DNA from: Deltaproteobacteria bacterium
Lineage (GTDB): Bacteria > Desulfobacterota > Binatia > UBA9968 > JAJDTQ01
Length of the DNA: 64,000 nucleotides
Assembly (NCBI GenBank): GCA_026712905.1
Contig: JAPOPM010000241.1
Location: 1-64,000 of the forward strand
Reading direction: 5' to 3'
The position numbers and the translations under genes were made by a program. Below the pieces are notes generated by a model. The model was given only the letters and a program-made list of their open reading frames with translations, was not told the origin of the DNA and did no database searches. Numbering within the stretch: the first letter of the stretch is position 1; each line of letters starts with the position of its first letter. Shown here piece by piece: positions 7,913 through 16,511 of the stretch.

Positions 7913-9361
7913 GTGGAAACCATCCAAACGGAAATCGTCGTCGTGGGCGCCGGCCCGGGAGGCTATGCCGCGGCGTTCTATGCGGCGGACCTGGGCAAGA
8001 AGGTGCTTCTGGTGGAGCGGGACGAGCGCCTGGGCGGCGTGTGCCTCAATCGCGGCTGCATCCCCTCCAAGGCGTTGCTGCACGCCACGCACGTCATCGA
8101 CGAGGCGGAGCTGTCGGCGGAACGCGGCGTGACTTTCGGCAAGCCCAAGGTCAAGCTCGACAAGCTGCGGGAGTGGAAAGAGTCCATCATCGACAAGCTG
8201 GCCCAGGGACTGGAAGGCCTGTGCGCCCGCCGCGGGGTCAAGCGCCTTCACGGCCGCGGCCACTTCGAGGACTCCCGCACCCTGCGGGTGGAGACCGCCG
8301 AAGGACAGCAGTTCATCAACTACGACAAGGCCATCATCGCGGTGGGCTCCAAGCCGGCCATGCCGGCCGCCTTCGATCTCGGAAACCGCCGGATCATGAC
8401 CTCCACCGAGGCGCTGGAGCTGGAGGACGTGCCCGGCCGCTTGCTGGTGGTGGGCGGCGGCTACATCGGCATGGAGCTGGGCATGGTGTATGCCCGGCTG
8501 GGCAGCGAGATCGTCATGGTGGAGGCGCTGGACCACCTGCTGTCCGGCGTGGACCCGGACCTCGTGCGGCCAGTGGCCAAGGTGGCCGCGTCGGTGTTCA
8601 AGGAGGTCCGTCTCAAGACCAAGGTGCTGCGCATGGCCACCAGCGGCAGGAAGATCAAGGTGGCCATGGAGGTCAACGGCAACACCCGCGAGGAGACCTA
8701 CGACCGGGTGCTCGTCAGCGTCGGGCGCACGCCGAGCTACGAGGACCTGGGCCTTGAAAACACCGCGGTGAGGATCGGGGCCAACGGTTTCATCGATTGC
8801 AACGACGAGCAGCAGACCGGGGACCCGGCCATCTACGCCATCGGCGACGCCAACGGCGGCGCGTTGCTGGCGCACCGCGCCACCAAGGAGGCGCGGGTGG
8901 CGGTGGAGGTCATCACCGGCGAATCGAGCACCATCGCGGACGTGGTCATCCCGGCGGTTGTCTTTACCGACCCGGAGGTGGCGTGGTGCGGCCTGACGGA
9001 ACAGGAAGCCAAGGCCGGGGACGTACCCGTGGAGATCGTGAAGTTTCCCTGGGGCGCTTCCGGGCGGGCGCTCACCCTGAACCGTCCCGAGGGCCTCACC
9101 AAGCTGGTGCTCGAACCCGAGACGGAGCGCATCCTCGGCGTGGGCATCTCCGGCGCCAGCGCCGGTGAGCTGATCGGCGAAGGCGTGCTCGCCGTCGAGA
9201 TGGGGGCCACCGCCAAGGACCTGGCGGAGTCCGTGCATCCCCATCCGACGCTGTCCGAGACCCTGATGGAATGCGCCGAAGCGTTCTACGGCACCGCCAC
9301 CCACACGGTGCCGCGCAAGCGCCCCCGAACCGCCAGGACGGCCGCCCGACAGGCCTCCTAG
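7913..9361 (+). CDS. lpdA: Dihydrolipoamide dehydrogenase (E3)
   Basis: This FAD flavoprotein re-oxidises dihydrolipoamide with NAD. The 482-residue sequence starts with the FAD-binding GAGPGG, then the redox disulfide block GGVCLNRGCIPSK (C44, C49), an NAD-binding VVGGGYIGMELG, and the C-terminal active-site block HPHPTLSE (H444, E449). GTG 7913 is preceded by AGGAG at 7904-7908. It has no N-terminal lipoyl domain. As the third gene of the pyruvate dehydrogenase cluster it may also serve other 2-oxo acid complexes. The C-terminus is a short Arg-rich tail. Confidence 0.95.
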   Translation: METIQTEIVVVGAGPGGYAAAFYAADLGKKVLLVERDERLGGVCLNRGCIPSKALLHATHVIDEAELSAERGVTFGKPKVKLDKLREWKESIIDKLAQGLEGLCARRGVKRLHGRGHFEDSRTLRVETAEGQQFINYDKAIIAVGSKPAMPAAFDLGNRRIMTSTEALELEDVPGRLLVVGGGYIGMELGMVYARLGSEIVMVEALDHLLSGVDPDLVRPVAKVAASVFKEVRLKTKVLRMATSGRKIKVAMEVNGNTREETYDRVLVSVGRTPSYEDLGLENTAVRIGANGFIDCNDEQQTGDPAIYAIGDANGGALLAHRATKEARVAVEVITGESSTIADVVIPAVVFTDPEVAWCGLTEQEAKAGDVPVEIVKFPWGASGRALTLNRPEGLTKLVLEPETERILGVGISGASAGELIGEGVLAVEMGATAKDLAESVHPHPTLSETLMECAEAFYGTATHTVPRKRPRTARTAARQAS

Positions 9362-9372
9362 CCGCCTCGCGC

Positions 9373-9398
9373 TTGACTTGAAAAAGGCGATTTGTTAC
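9373..9398 (+). promoter_or_regulatory. Weak candidate promoter for the ferredoxin gene
   Basis: A -35-like TTGACT (9373-9378) is followed by TTGTTAC (9392-9398). A very similar pair (CTTGACTTG, 12 bases, TTGTTAC) occurs at 14887-14914 before the tRNA-Leu/tig genes. The -10 match is poor. Confidence 0.25.
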
Positions 9399-9520
9399 CG
9401 ACAAAATCAGAGCGCGGCCGTCGCAAGGAGCCGGAAGACCGTCGCGGAATATCATTGCTCGCGACTACCGGGTCCTCGGGGTTGGATGAGGCCGGGGCCA
9501 GCATTCCCAGGAGGAAGTGA

Positions 9521-9784
9521 ATGACTTACGTGATTGCAGAGCCTTGTGTCGACGTCAAGGACACCGCTTGTGTCGATGTCTGCCCTGTCGATTGCATCCA
9601 CCCGACCAAGAATAACCCCGAGGTGTTCGAGAAGGAGAACATGCTCTACATCGATCCCGAGGAATGCATCGACTGCGGCGCCTGTGAGCCGGTTTGCCCG
9701 GTGGAAGCCATCTTCGAGGAGGCGGCGCTGCCCGAGAAGTGGGCGGAGTACACCCAGCTCAACGCCGATTGGTTCCAGAAATAG
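9521..9784 (+). CDS. fdxA: 7Fe-type ferredoxin
   Basis: This 87-residue electron carrier has C9-x7-C17-x3-C21-P with C25 nearby in the first half, and CxxCxxCxxxCP (C49, C52, C55, C59) in the second half. That fits a FdxA-like protein with one 3Fe-4S and one 4Fe-4S cluster. The C-terminal extension (residues 65-87) is typical of the family. AGGAGG at 9509-9514 gives a very strong ribosome site. It stands alone after lpdA, and its 3' end overlaps the convergent lipB frame by 26 bases. The electron partner is not evident. Confidence 0.88.
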   Translation: MTYVIAEPCVDVKDTACVDVCPVDCIHPTKNNPEVFEKENMLYIDPEECIDCGACEPVCPVEAIFEEAALPEKWAEYTQLNADWFQK

Positions 9785-10487
9785 CCGCGGCGTCCGTACC
9801 GCGTTCCCTCTCCGGGCCGGCGTCCCCGGCCGGCCCCGCACCACCCTCGTCCCGAACCACCTCGTCGTACCCGAAGTTGCGGCAGAAGCTCCGCACCACC
9901 AGGGCCTTGACTTCATCCATGGCAACGGGCCGGTGCGCCTCCCGCTCGATGGAGGTCACCTCGGCCCAGTCCAGCCCGCAAGGGACGATCCTGCGGAAGT
10001 AGTCCAGGTCGGGCGCCACGTTGAGGGCGGCGCCGTGATACGTGACGCCCCGCTTGACGGCGATGCCGATGGCGCAGATCTTGCGCGTGTCGATCCATAC
10101 ACCGGTCCACGGCGGACGGGGACCAGCGTCCAGGCCGAAGGACGCCAGGACGTCGATGATCGCCTGTTCGAGTCCGGCCAGGTAACGGTGGACGGCGCGG
10201 CGCTGCTTCGACTCGAGATCGATAATGGGATAGACGACGAGCTGCCCCGGCCCGTGGTAGGTGACGTCGCCGCCGCGGCTCGTGGCGAGCACGGGAACCG
10301 CGCCGGCGTCTAGGACATGCGCCCGCGCGTCGCGCCGGCCGGTGGTGAAGACATGCGGATGCTCGACCAGGATCAGGCAGTCGTCCCCGGCCGCGCGGGT
10401 CTTGCGTTCGAGAATCCGGTGTTGCACCGCCAGCGCCGCCTCGTATTCGAGGCGCCGCAGGTCGACGACATGGAGCGATTTGGACAT
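9759..10487 (-). CDS. lipB: Octanoyl-[acyl carrier protein]:protein octanoyltransferase
   Basis: LipB transfers octanoate from acyl carrier protein to lipoyl domains, the first step of lipoate assembly. The 242-residue protein shows [12 protein letters not shown] (71-82), catalytic K136 in TRKICAIG, and catalytic C170 in VPCGL. ATG 10487 precedes the conserved start of the domain; the frame remains open further upstream without family similarity. The last 30 or so residues are low-complexity, and the coding end overlaps the convergent ferredoxin gene. A lipA gene is not in the window. Confidence 0.93.
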   Translation of the reverse strand: MSKSLHVVDLRRLEYEAALAVQHRILERKTRAAGDDCLILVEHPHVFTTGRRDARAHVLDAGAVPVLATSRGGDVTYHGPGQLVVYPIIDLESKQRRAVHRYLAGLEQAIIDVLASFGLDAGPRPPWTGVWIDTRKICAIGIAVKRGVTYHGAALNVAPDLDYFRRIVPCGLDWAEVTSIEREAHRPVAMDEVKALVVRSFCRNFGYDEVVRDEGGAGPAGDAGPERERGTDAAAISGTNRR

Positions 10488-10595
10488 CTTGCGAGGCCGG
10501 CCGACTTGCGCAGCCACCTCACCCATAGCACATTGTCCCGGGAAACAAACCTGCGCCGCGGCAGCGTTTGCGCTCCGCCCTGGCGCGGCGCGTTG

Positions 10596-10624
10596 TTGAC
10601 TCACGGGCGGCGGCGCATTATGAA
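10596..10624 (+). promoter_or_regulatory. Candidate cold-shock gene promoter
   Basis: TTGACT (10596-10601), a 17-base spacer and TATGAA (10619-10624) lie about 135 bases before the cold-shock start codon. This predicts a long 5' untranslated region, as is usual for cspA-like genes. Confidence 0.45.
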
Positions 10625-10628
10625 ACGA

Positions 10629-10730
10629 GGCTGTGTCGAATCCCATTCGAACAGGAGATGGCACGGCCCTCCCCCCGAAACGTCATTCCCGCGGAAGCGG
10701 GAATCCAGGGGTGCGGAGGGGCATGACGGT
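10629..10730. repeat. Partial copy of the palindromic repeat
   Basis: GGCTGTGTCGAA (10629-10640) matches 279-290 before the full repeat with one difference. The segment 10679-10718 then matches 315-354 closely (AACGTCATTCCCGCGGAAGC and onward), and similarity continues loosely to about 10730. Only the left half of the unit is present. The copy lies inside the predicted 5' leader of the cold-shock gene. Confidence 0.65.
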
Positions 10731-10759
10731 GCATTTCCAGCCGGAACGGAGCAGACGCA

Positions 10760-10963
10760 GTGACGGGAACCATCAGGAAGATCCTCAGGGACAAGGGATT
10801 CGGCTTCATCGAGCCGGACGACGGCGGCGACGATGTCTTCTTTCATCGCGGCAGCAGCGCTCCGAGGGTCCAGTTCGAGGATTTCAGTGAAGGCGACGGC
10901 GTGCAGTTCCAGACCCGGTCAGGCGACAAGGGGCCGGTCGCCTTCGGCATGAAGCTCCGCTGA
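10760..10963 (+). CDS. Cold-shock domain protein
   Basis: This 67-residue single-domain nucleic-acid chaperone of the CspA family has both RNA-binding motifs: KGFGFI (near residue 12) and DVFFH (near residue 25). The GTG start at 10760 has GGAG at 10748-10751. The long leader with a repeat-derived hairpin suggests control at the RNA level. It may be induced by cold or constitutive; the sequence does not say. It is followed after 29 bases by the prenyl synthase gene, so the two could be co-transcribed. Confidence 0.85.
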   Translation: MTGTIRKILRDKGFGFIEPDDGGDDVFFHRGSSAPRVQFEDFSEGDGVQFQTRSGDKGPVAFGMKLR

Positions 10964-10992
10964 CGCGGCGTTCCCATTTCCCCGACTCCATC

Positions 10993-12060
10993 ATGACGCG
11001 CGATGACCGGCAGGCGGACACGGCGAACCCCGGTCGGGTGGCGGCGACGCGGACGTTCGCGGAACAGTTCGAGCGTTTGCGCGGGCGCTATCTCCCGGAG
11101 GTCCTCGCGCTTCTGGAGGACGTCGTTGGCGAGGCCGGCCTGACGGCTTCGGGGCTGGCGGAGATGTGCCGCTACCAGTTCGACACGGGCGGCAAGCGGC
11201 TGCGCGCGTTGCTGCCGCTGCTGGTGGCGGATTGCCTGGAAGAGGATCCCGCCAAGGCGCTGGCCATGGGCGCCGCGTGCGAGATGGTGCACAACGCCAC
11301 CCTGGTGCACGACGACGTGCAGGACGGCGACGAGACGCGCAGGGGCCGGGAGACGGTGTGGCGGCGCTTCGGCGTGCCCCGCGCCATCGACCTCGGCGAC
11401 GCGATGTTCTATCTGGCGGTGTTGCTGGCTCAGCGCGCGCCGGTGAGCGGCGAGGCGAGGGAGGCGTTGGCGCGGAGTCTGCTGCTCGAGACCCTGAAGG
11501 TCATCGACGGGCAGGAGCAGGAATTCGCGTTGCGCTCCGATCCGCGCCCGACCATGGATCGGTACTTCGCCATGGTCGAAGCGAAGACCGCGCGCCTGTT
11601 CGTTCTGGCCATGGCCGGCGCCGCCGAGTTGCTCGGCCAGGGAGGCCGCGTCATCGAGGGGCTGACGGAGGCGGGGCGCCAGCTCGGCATCCTGTTCCAG
11701 GTGCAGGACGACGTGCTCGACCTCTACGGAGACAAGGGCCGGAGCGAGCGCGGCGGCGACATCGCCGAGGGCAAGCGCAGCGTCCTGGCGGTCCATGCCC
11801 TGGAGAACGCGACACAGGACGACGCCCGATGGCTGCGCGAGGTGCTCGACAAGGACCGGGAGGCGACGTCCGCCGCGGACGTGGACCGGGCCGCCGAGTT
11901 GTTCGACCGCCTGGGGTCGCTGGCCTTCGCCGTTCACGAAATGCGCGCGCGCCAGCATGCGGCGGTGGACGCGGTGGCGGCGCTGGGGCGGCCGCGGCTG
12001 TCGGCCATGGTGGAGGGAATGTCCGCAACAGTGCTGGAGCCCATCCGCGGTCTCGTCTGA
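10993..12060 (+). CDS. Long-chain polyprenyl diphosphate synthase (IspB-like)
   Basis: This trans-prenyltransferase extends farnesyl diphosphate with isopentenyl diphosphate, probably to make the side chain of a respiratory quinone. The 355-residue protein carries both aspartate-rich motifs: DDVQD (D107, D108, D111) and DDVLD (D239, D240, D243). The residues before the first motif are small (LVHDD), as in long-chain enzymes, rather than the bulky aromatics of short-chain enzymes. The first 20 residues are a polar extension. Octaprenyl, heptaprenyl and similar products cannot be told apart here. Confidence 0.85.
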   Translation: MTRDDRQADTANPGRVAATRTFAEQFERLRGRYLPEVLALLEDVVGEAGLTASGLAEMCRYQFDTGGKRLRALLPLLVADCLEEDPAKALAMGAACEMVHNATLVHDDVQDGDETRRGRETVWRRFGVPRAIDLGDAMFYLAVLLAQRAPVSGEAREALARSLLLETLKVIDGQEQEFALRSDPRPTMDRYFAMVEAKTARLFVLAMAGAAELLGQGGRVIEGLTEAGRQLGILFQVQDDVLDLYGDKGRSERGGDIAEGKRSVLAVHALENATQDDARWLREVLDKDREATSAADVDRAAELFDRLGSLAFAVHEMRARQHAAVDAVAALGRPRLSAMVEGMSATVLEPIRGLV

Positions 12061-12092
12061 CGCGGGTCGGAGGAATTGAAGGAGTCACGCTC

Positions 12093-13505
12093 ATGAAGAT
12101 GTTTCTTGCCGGAGAGTGGGTTGATCGCCCGAGGATGCAGGAGGTCGGCAACCCGTATGATGATTCCGTCATCGACAGCGTGCCCAAGGCCGGACGCGAC
12201 GACGTGGACCGCGCCCTGGCCTTCGCCGAGCGCGGCGCCGCGGTCATGGCGCGCATGACCGCCTACGAGCGCTGGCAGGTGCTCACCCGGGCGGCGGCGC
12301 TGATGGCGGAGCGGGTGGACGAGCTGGGCACGCTCATTTCCGCGGAGGAAGGCAAGGTCCTGGCGGAAGGCAAGGGCGAGGTGCGCCGGGCGGTGGAGAC
12401 CCTGACCGCGTCGGCCGAGGAGGCCAAGCGGATTCACGGCGAGACCGTGCCGCTGGACGCGGACCCCTCGGGTGCGGGAAAGCTGGCGTTCACGCTGCGT
12501 GTCCCCTGCGGCGTGGTGGTGGCCATCGGTCCCTTCAACTTCCCGCTCAACCTCCTGTGCCACAAGGTTGGTCCGGCCATCGCCGCGGGCAACGCGGTGG
12601 TCATCAAGCCCGCCTCGGATACGCCGTTGTCCGGGCTCAAGCTGACCGAGATCCTGCTCGAGGCGGGACTGCCGCCCGAGGGCGTCCAGTGCCTTACCGG
12701 CTCCGGCGGGGAGATCGGCGATCCGCTGGTGGCGGACCCGCGCGTGCGCAAGATCACGTTCACCGGTAGCCGCGAGGTCGGCGAGAACATCTGCCGCGTC
12801 GCCGGCATCAAGAAAGTCACCATGGAGCTGGGCTCCAACTGCCCGCTCATCGTGATGCCGGATGCGGACCTGGACAAGGTGGCCGCGGCCGTGGCCGCGA
12901 CGGGCTACGCCAATGCCGGCCAGGTGTGCATCTCCACCCAGCGCGTGCTCACCGACCGGCGCGTCTACGCGGACTTCCTCGGCGTGCTGGCGCCCAAGGT
13001 CGAGGCGCTGGCCGTCGGCAGCCAACTCGACACGGCCACGCAGGTGGGTCCCATGATCAAGGAAGCCGAAGCGGTGAGGGTGGAGGAATGGGTCAACGAG
13101 GCCGTGGGCGAGGGCGCCCGCGTGCTGGCGGGGGGCTCGCGCAACGGCTCGGTATACGCGCCCACCGTGGTCGCCGACGTTTCCCGCGACATGCGGCTGT
13201 CGCGTGACGAGCTCTTCGGGCCGGCCGTGGCGGTGACGCCTTTCGCGTCCATCGACGAAGCCATCGAGTTGGCCAACGATACGGTCTTCGGGCTTTCGGC
13301 CGGTATCTTTACGCAGAACGTCGACTGGGCCATGCGCTTCGCCCGCGAGGTGGAGTCCGGCAACCTGCACATCAACTGGGGGCCGCAGTGGCGCGCCGAC
13401 GTGATGCCCTACGGCGGGCTCAAGGAGTCGGGGTTCGGCAAGGAAGGGCCGCGCTACGCCGTCGAGGAGATGACCGAGCTCAAGACCGTGGTCTTCCACC
13501 TGTAG
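12093..13505 (+). CDS. NAD(P)-dependent aldehyde dehydrogenase
   Basis: This ALDH-superfamily enzyme oxidises an aldehyde to its acid. The 470-residue protein has the cofactor-fold segment ITFTGSREVGE, the general-base block TMELGSN with E245, and the catalytic block NAGQVCISTQ with C279. The usual ELGG is ELGS here. Overall it resembles the lactaldehyde / glyceraldehyde-3-phosphate / phosphonoacetaldehyde dehydrogenase-like branch; the substrate cannot be named. ATG 12093 has GGAG-type bases about 10 upstream. It lies 32 bases after the prenyl synthase gene and 40 before rph, with no obvious shared pathway. Confidence 0.85.
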   Translation: MKMFLAGEWVDRPRMQEVGNPYDDSVIDSVPKAGRDDVDRALAFAERGAAVMARMTAYERWQVLTRAAALMAERVDELGTLISAEEGKVLAEGKGEVRRAVETLTASAEEAKRIHGETVPLDADPSGAGKLAFTLRVPCGVVVAIGPFNFPLNLLCHKVGPAIAAGNAVVIKPASDTPLSGLKLTEILLEAGLPPEGVQCLTGSGGEIGDPLVADPRVRKITFTGSREVGENICRVAGIKKVTMELGSNCPLIVMPDADLDKVAAAVAATGYANAGQVCISTQRVLTDRRVYADFLGVLAPKVEALAVGSQLDTATQVGPMIKEAEAVRVEEWVNEAVGEGARVLAGGSRNGSVYAPTVVADVSRDMRLSRDELFGPAVAVTPFASIDEAIELANDTVFGLSAGIFTQNVDWAMRFAREVESGNLHINWGPQWRADVMPYGGLKESGFGKEGPRYAVEEMTELKTVVFHL

Positions 13506-13545
13506 GGACGGACATCGGCCGGGCCGAGGGGAGGTTGCCGTAGAC

Positions 13546-14271
13546 ATGCGAACGGACGGACGTGGACAGGAGGAACTCCGCGCGATCCACATCACGCCGG
13601 GCTTCATCAAGCGCGCCGACGGCTCGGCGTTGATCGAGATGGGCGATACGCGGGTCATCTGCACCGCCGCGCTGGAGGACCGCGTGCCGCCCTTCCTGCG
13701 CAGGACCGGCAAGGGCTGGATCACCGCCGAGTACGGCATGTTGCCGTCGTCGTCGCCCGTGCGCATTCCGCGGGAGACTTCGCGCGTGGGCGGCCGCACC
13801 CACGAGATCCAGCGGCTGATCGGCCGCAGCCTGCGGTCCGTGGCGGACCTGGGCTGCCTGGGCGAGCGCACGGTGTGGCTCGACTGCGACGTCATCCAGG
13901 CCGACGGCGGCACCCGCACCGCCTCCATCACCGGCGCCTACGTGGCCCTGGCCTGCGCCCTCGCGGGTTGGACGGCCCGCAAGACCGTTCCCGAGCGCCT
14001 GCTCAAGGACAGCGTGGCCGCGGTCAGCGTCGGCGTGGTCGACGGAGAGGCGGCGCTGGATCTCAACGCGGCGGAAGACAACGGCGCCGAGGTGGACATG
14101 AACTTCGTGATGACCGGCTCGGGGAGGTTCGTGGAAGTGCAGGGGACGGCCGAGAAGCAGCCCTTCAGCGCGGAGCAGCTCAGCCGCTTGATCGGCTTGG
14201 CGCAGACCGGGATCGAACGCATTCTCGAAATGCAGCAAGAGGTGCTCCGGGAGTGGCGCGTGCCGTCCTAG
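13546..14271 (+). CDS. rph: Ribonuclease PH
   Basis: This phosphorolytic 3'-to-5' exoribonuclease trims tRNA 3' ends. The 241-residue protein starts MRTDGRGQEELR and has the hallmark blocks GDTRVICTA, GWITAEYGMLP, GGRTHEIQRLIGRSLR and DCDVIQADGGTRTASITGAY. The length is normal for the family. It lies about 100 bases before a tRNA cluster, a fitting neighbour because some of these tRNAs lack an encoded CCA and need 3' processing. Confidence 0.95.
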   Translation: MRTDGRGQEELRAIHITPGFIKRADGSALIEMGDTRVICTAALEDRVPPFLRRTGKGWITAEYGMLPSSSPVRIPRETSRVGGRTHEIQRLIGRSLRSVADLGCLGERTVWLDCDVIQADGGTRTASITGAYVALACALAGWTARKTVPERLLKDSVAAVSVGVVDGEAALDLNAAEDNGAEVDMNFVMTGSGRFVEVQGTAEKQPFSAEQLSRLIGLAQTGIERILEMQQEVLREWRVPS

Positions 14272-14377
14272 GGGCCCGGCCGGCCGTTCGCCCGTGCCGC
14301 GGACCCCTCGATTTCCGGCGCCGCGGGGCTTCGGGCTTGATATCGCCGCCCCATGAGGTAGAATCAAGGATTCGTGA

Positions 14378-14454
14378 CGGGGCGTGGCGCAGCCAGGTAG
14401 CGCACCTGCCTTGGGAGCAGGGGGTCGGCCGTTCAAATCGGCTCGCCCCGACCA
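14378..14454 (+). tRNA. tRNA-Pro (anticodon TGG)
   Basis: The acceptor CGGGGCG (14378-14384) pairs with CGCCCCG (14444-14450). The anticodon loop CTTGGGA has TGG at 14412-14414. CCA is encoded at 14452-14454. Confidence 0.95.
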
Positions 14455-14546
14455 TGCGGACAAGGTCGAGACCGTTCACGGAGGGCGGGCTGTCCGAACC
14501 GAAACACGGCGCCTGCCCGGAGAGGGTCTCGCGGACACGGTTCGAC

Positions 14547-14623
<77 letters not shown>

Positions 14624-14647
14624 GAGTTTCGAGAGCAGAGGTGTTCT

Positions 14648-14725
14648 GGTGAGTGTAGCTCAATTGGTTAGAGCACTGGACTGTGGCTCCAGGGGTTGAG
14701 GGTTCAAGTCCCTTCACTCACCCCA
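14648..14725 (+). tRNA. tRNA-His (anticodon GTG)
   Basis: The acceptor GTGAGTG (14649-14655) pairs with CACTCAC (14715-14721). An extra 5' G at 14648 faces discriminator C at 14722, the histidine identity pair. The anticodon loop CTGTGGC carries GTG. CCA is encoded at 14723-14725. Confidence 0.95.
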
Positions 14726-14735
14726 AAACGCGTGT

Positions 14736-14808
<73 letters not shown>

Positions 14809-14887
14809 CTCTTCCCTCCACACGAGGCCTCCGGGCCTGCCGATCTCTTCGCGTGCCTCCGCCGGCGCTGGTGCGAGCGATCCGATC

Positions 14888-14914
14888 TTGACTTGCGGAT
14901 TGCGGGATTGTTAC
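14888..14914 (+). promoter_or_regulatory. Weak candidate promoter for tRNA-Leu and tig
   Basis: TTGACT (14888-14893), a 15-base spacer and TGTTAC (14909-14914) lie about 95 bases before tRNA-Leu. The arrangement resembles 9372-9398. A small hairpin GTGGTG/CACCAC follows at about 14963-14978. Confidence 0.3.
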
Positions 14915-15008
14915 ACAGGAAACCGGCTTCCGGGGGTTCCTCCGCGGGCTTCGTGAGACGGGTGGTGGACGCACCACGCCGGACACACGGTCCCAGGGAA
15001 TGCGCTGT

Positions 15009-15091
15009 GCGAGAGTGGCGGAACTGGTAGACGCACTAGACTTAGGATCTAGCGGGCAACCGTGGGGGTTCGAGTCCCCCCTCTCGCACCA
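15009..15091 (+). tRNA. tRNA-Leu (anticodon TAG)
   Basis: The acceptor GCGAGAG (15009-15015) pairs with CTCTCGC (15081-15087). The anticodon stem CTAGA/TCTAG encloses CTTAGGA, giving TAG. The variable region is extended (class II). CCA is encoded at 15089-15091. It lies 69 bases before tig. Confidence 0.93.
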
Positions 15092-15160
15092 GGGTGGGAA
15101 CGGCCCGCGCTCTCGACGTGAAGCGCGGGCGCCGCGGGGAAACCGTCAGGGACATGAGAC

Positions 15161-16477
15161 ATGGCAGAGGCCCATACAGGCATGAAATGTGACATCGAGG
15201 TTTTGACGCCCACGCAGAGAAAGCTGCGCGTGGAGGTTCCGGCGGATCGGGTGGCGAAAACGTTCTCCCGCATCTACCGTGAGTTCGGGCGCCGCGCGAA
15301 CGTGCGCGGGTTTCGCGCGGGCAAGGTTCCGCAACAAGTCCTGCGCGGGCTGTACGGCGCCGACATCCAGGCACAGGCGCTGTCCGAGATCGTCGAGGCA
15401 TCGCTGGGCGAGGCGGTGAAGGAACAGGGCCTCGATCCCGTCTCGGAGCCGCGGCTCGACGCCGGGGACCTGTCCGACGCGCAGCCGTTCACGTTTTCCG
15501 TCGTGATGGAGGTGAGGCCGGAGATCGAGTTGGGGAACTATCGCGGCCTCGCGCTCGACCGGCCGCGCGTCGACGTGGACGACGAACAGGTGGAGCGGAC
15601 GCTGCAGGCGTTTCAGGAGCGCCATGCCCAGCTTGAGCCCGTGGAGGAACGGGAGCAGGTGGAGGACGGAGACTACGTGTTCATCGACTTCGCCGGCACG
15701 CTGGATGGCGAGGCGTTCCCCGGCGGCTCGGCGGAGAACTACGCGGTGGACATCGGCGCGGGCCGGTTCTTGCCGGAGTTCGAACGGGGACTCGTGGGCA
15801 TGAAGAAGGGGGTGCCGGGGACGCTCCTGGTGGAGTTGCCGGCGGATTCACCGGAGTCGGAGCCGGCGGGGCGCAAGGCGGAGTTCACGGTGACGGTGCG
15901 CGACATACGGCGCAAGGATCTGCCTCCGCTGGACGACGACTTCGCCCGGGATTACGGCGAGTGCGAGTCCCTGGAGGAGTTGCGCGACAAGGTGCGCTCG
16001 CAGTTGCAGGACGAGGTCGAGCGGTTTCAGAACACCCGGTTGCACGACGCAATCGTCGAGCAACTCCTGGACACCCACTCGGTGGACACTCCCCCGTCGA
16101 TGGTGGAGCGGGAGCTGTCGTATCTCGTGCGGCGGGCCGCCACCGAGCGGGAGTCGGCGGCGGCGGATGCGCCCTCGCCCACCACGGAGGAGCTTCGGGA
16201 GGAATGGACGCCCGAGGCCGAACGCCGGGTCCAGGCCTCCTTGCTCATCGACGAGATTGCCTCCGCCGAGGGGATTTCGGTTTCCGAGGAGGAGGTCGAA
16301 GGACGCGTCGATGCCGTGGCGCGGGCCAGCGGCGAGCAGGCGGCGTCGGTGCGTGAGCGTTACCGGCAGGATTGGGCGCGGGCCACGCTCCGGTCCCAGA
16401 TGGTCACCGAAAAGACGCTGGACTTCCTTCTGGAGCAGGCCGCGGTGACGGTGGTGGACCCGCCTGAAACAACTTGA
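15161..16477 (+). CDS. tig: Trigger factor, ribosome-associated chaperone
   Basis: Trigger factor binds ribosomal protein L23 at the exit tunnel and folds nascent chains; it also has peptidyl-prolyl isomerase activity. The 438-residue protein has the ribosome-docking block FRAGKVPQQVL (near residues 50-60, matching GFRxGKxP), an FKBP-like isomerase domain (about 165-245, DGDYVFIDFAGTLDGEAF) and an acidic helical C-terminal chaperone region. The start at 15161 adds seven residues before the conserved MKCDIEV; ATG 15182 is an alternative. It heads tig-clpP-clpX-lon. Confidence 0.95.
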   Translation: MAEAHTGMKCDIEVLTPTQRKLRVEVPADRVAKTFSRIYREFGRRANVRGFRAGKVPQQVLRGLYGADIQAQALSEIVEASLGEAVKEQGLDPVSEPRLDAGDLSDAQPFTFSVVMEVRPEIELGNYRGLALDRPRVDVDDEQVERTLQAFQERHAQLEPVEEREQVEDGDYVFIDFAGTLDGEAFPGGSAENYAVDIGAGRFLPEFERGLVGMKKGVPGTLLVELPADSPESEPAGRKAEFTVTVRDIRRKDLPPLDDDFARDYGECESLEELRDKVRSQLQDEVERFQNTRLHDAIVEQLLDTHSVDTPPSMVERELSYLVRRAATERESAAADAPSPTTEELREEWTPEAERRVQASLLIDEIASAEGISVSEEEVEGRVDAVARASGEQAASVRERYRQDWARATLRSQMVTEKTLDFLLEQAAVTVVDPPETT

Positions 16478-16511
16478 TGGCGCTCCCAAAAGCGGCTAGA
16501 GTTTACACAGC

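Noticed and set aside
11166-12092. N-terminal fusion of the aldehyde dehydrogenase with a 309-codon upstream extension
   Set aside because: The extension is an out-of-frame shadow of the prenyl synthase gene; ATG 12093 begins the conserved domain.
14809-15008. A small RNA gene in the tRNA-Lys to tRNA-Leu gap
   Set aside because: Only a weak promoter match and a 6-bp hairpin are visible; nothing resembles 4.5S RNA, tmRNA, RNase P RNA or 6S RNA.
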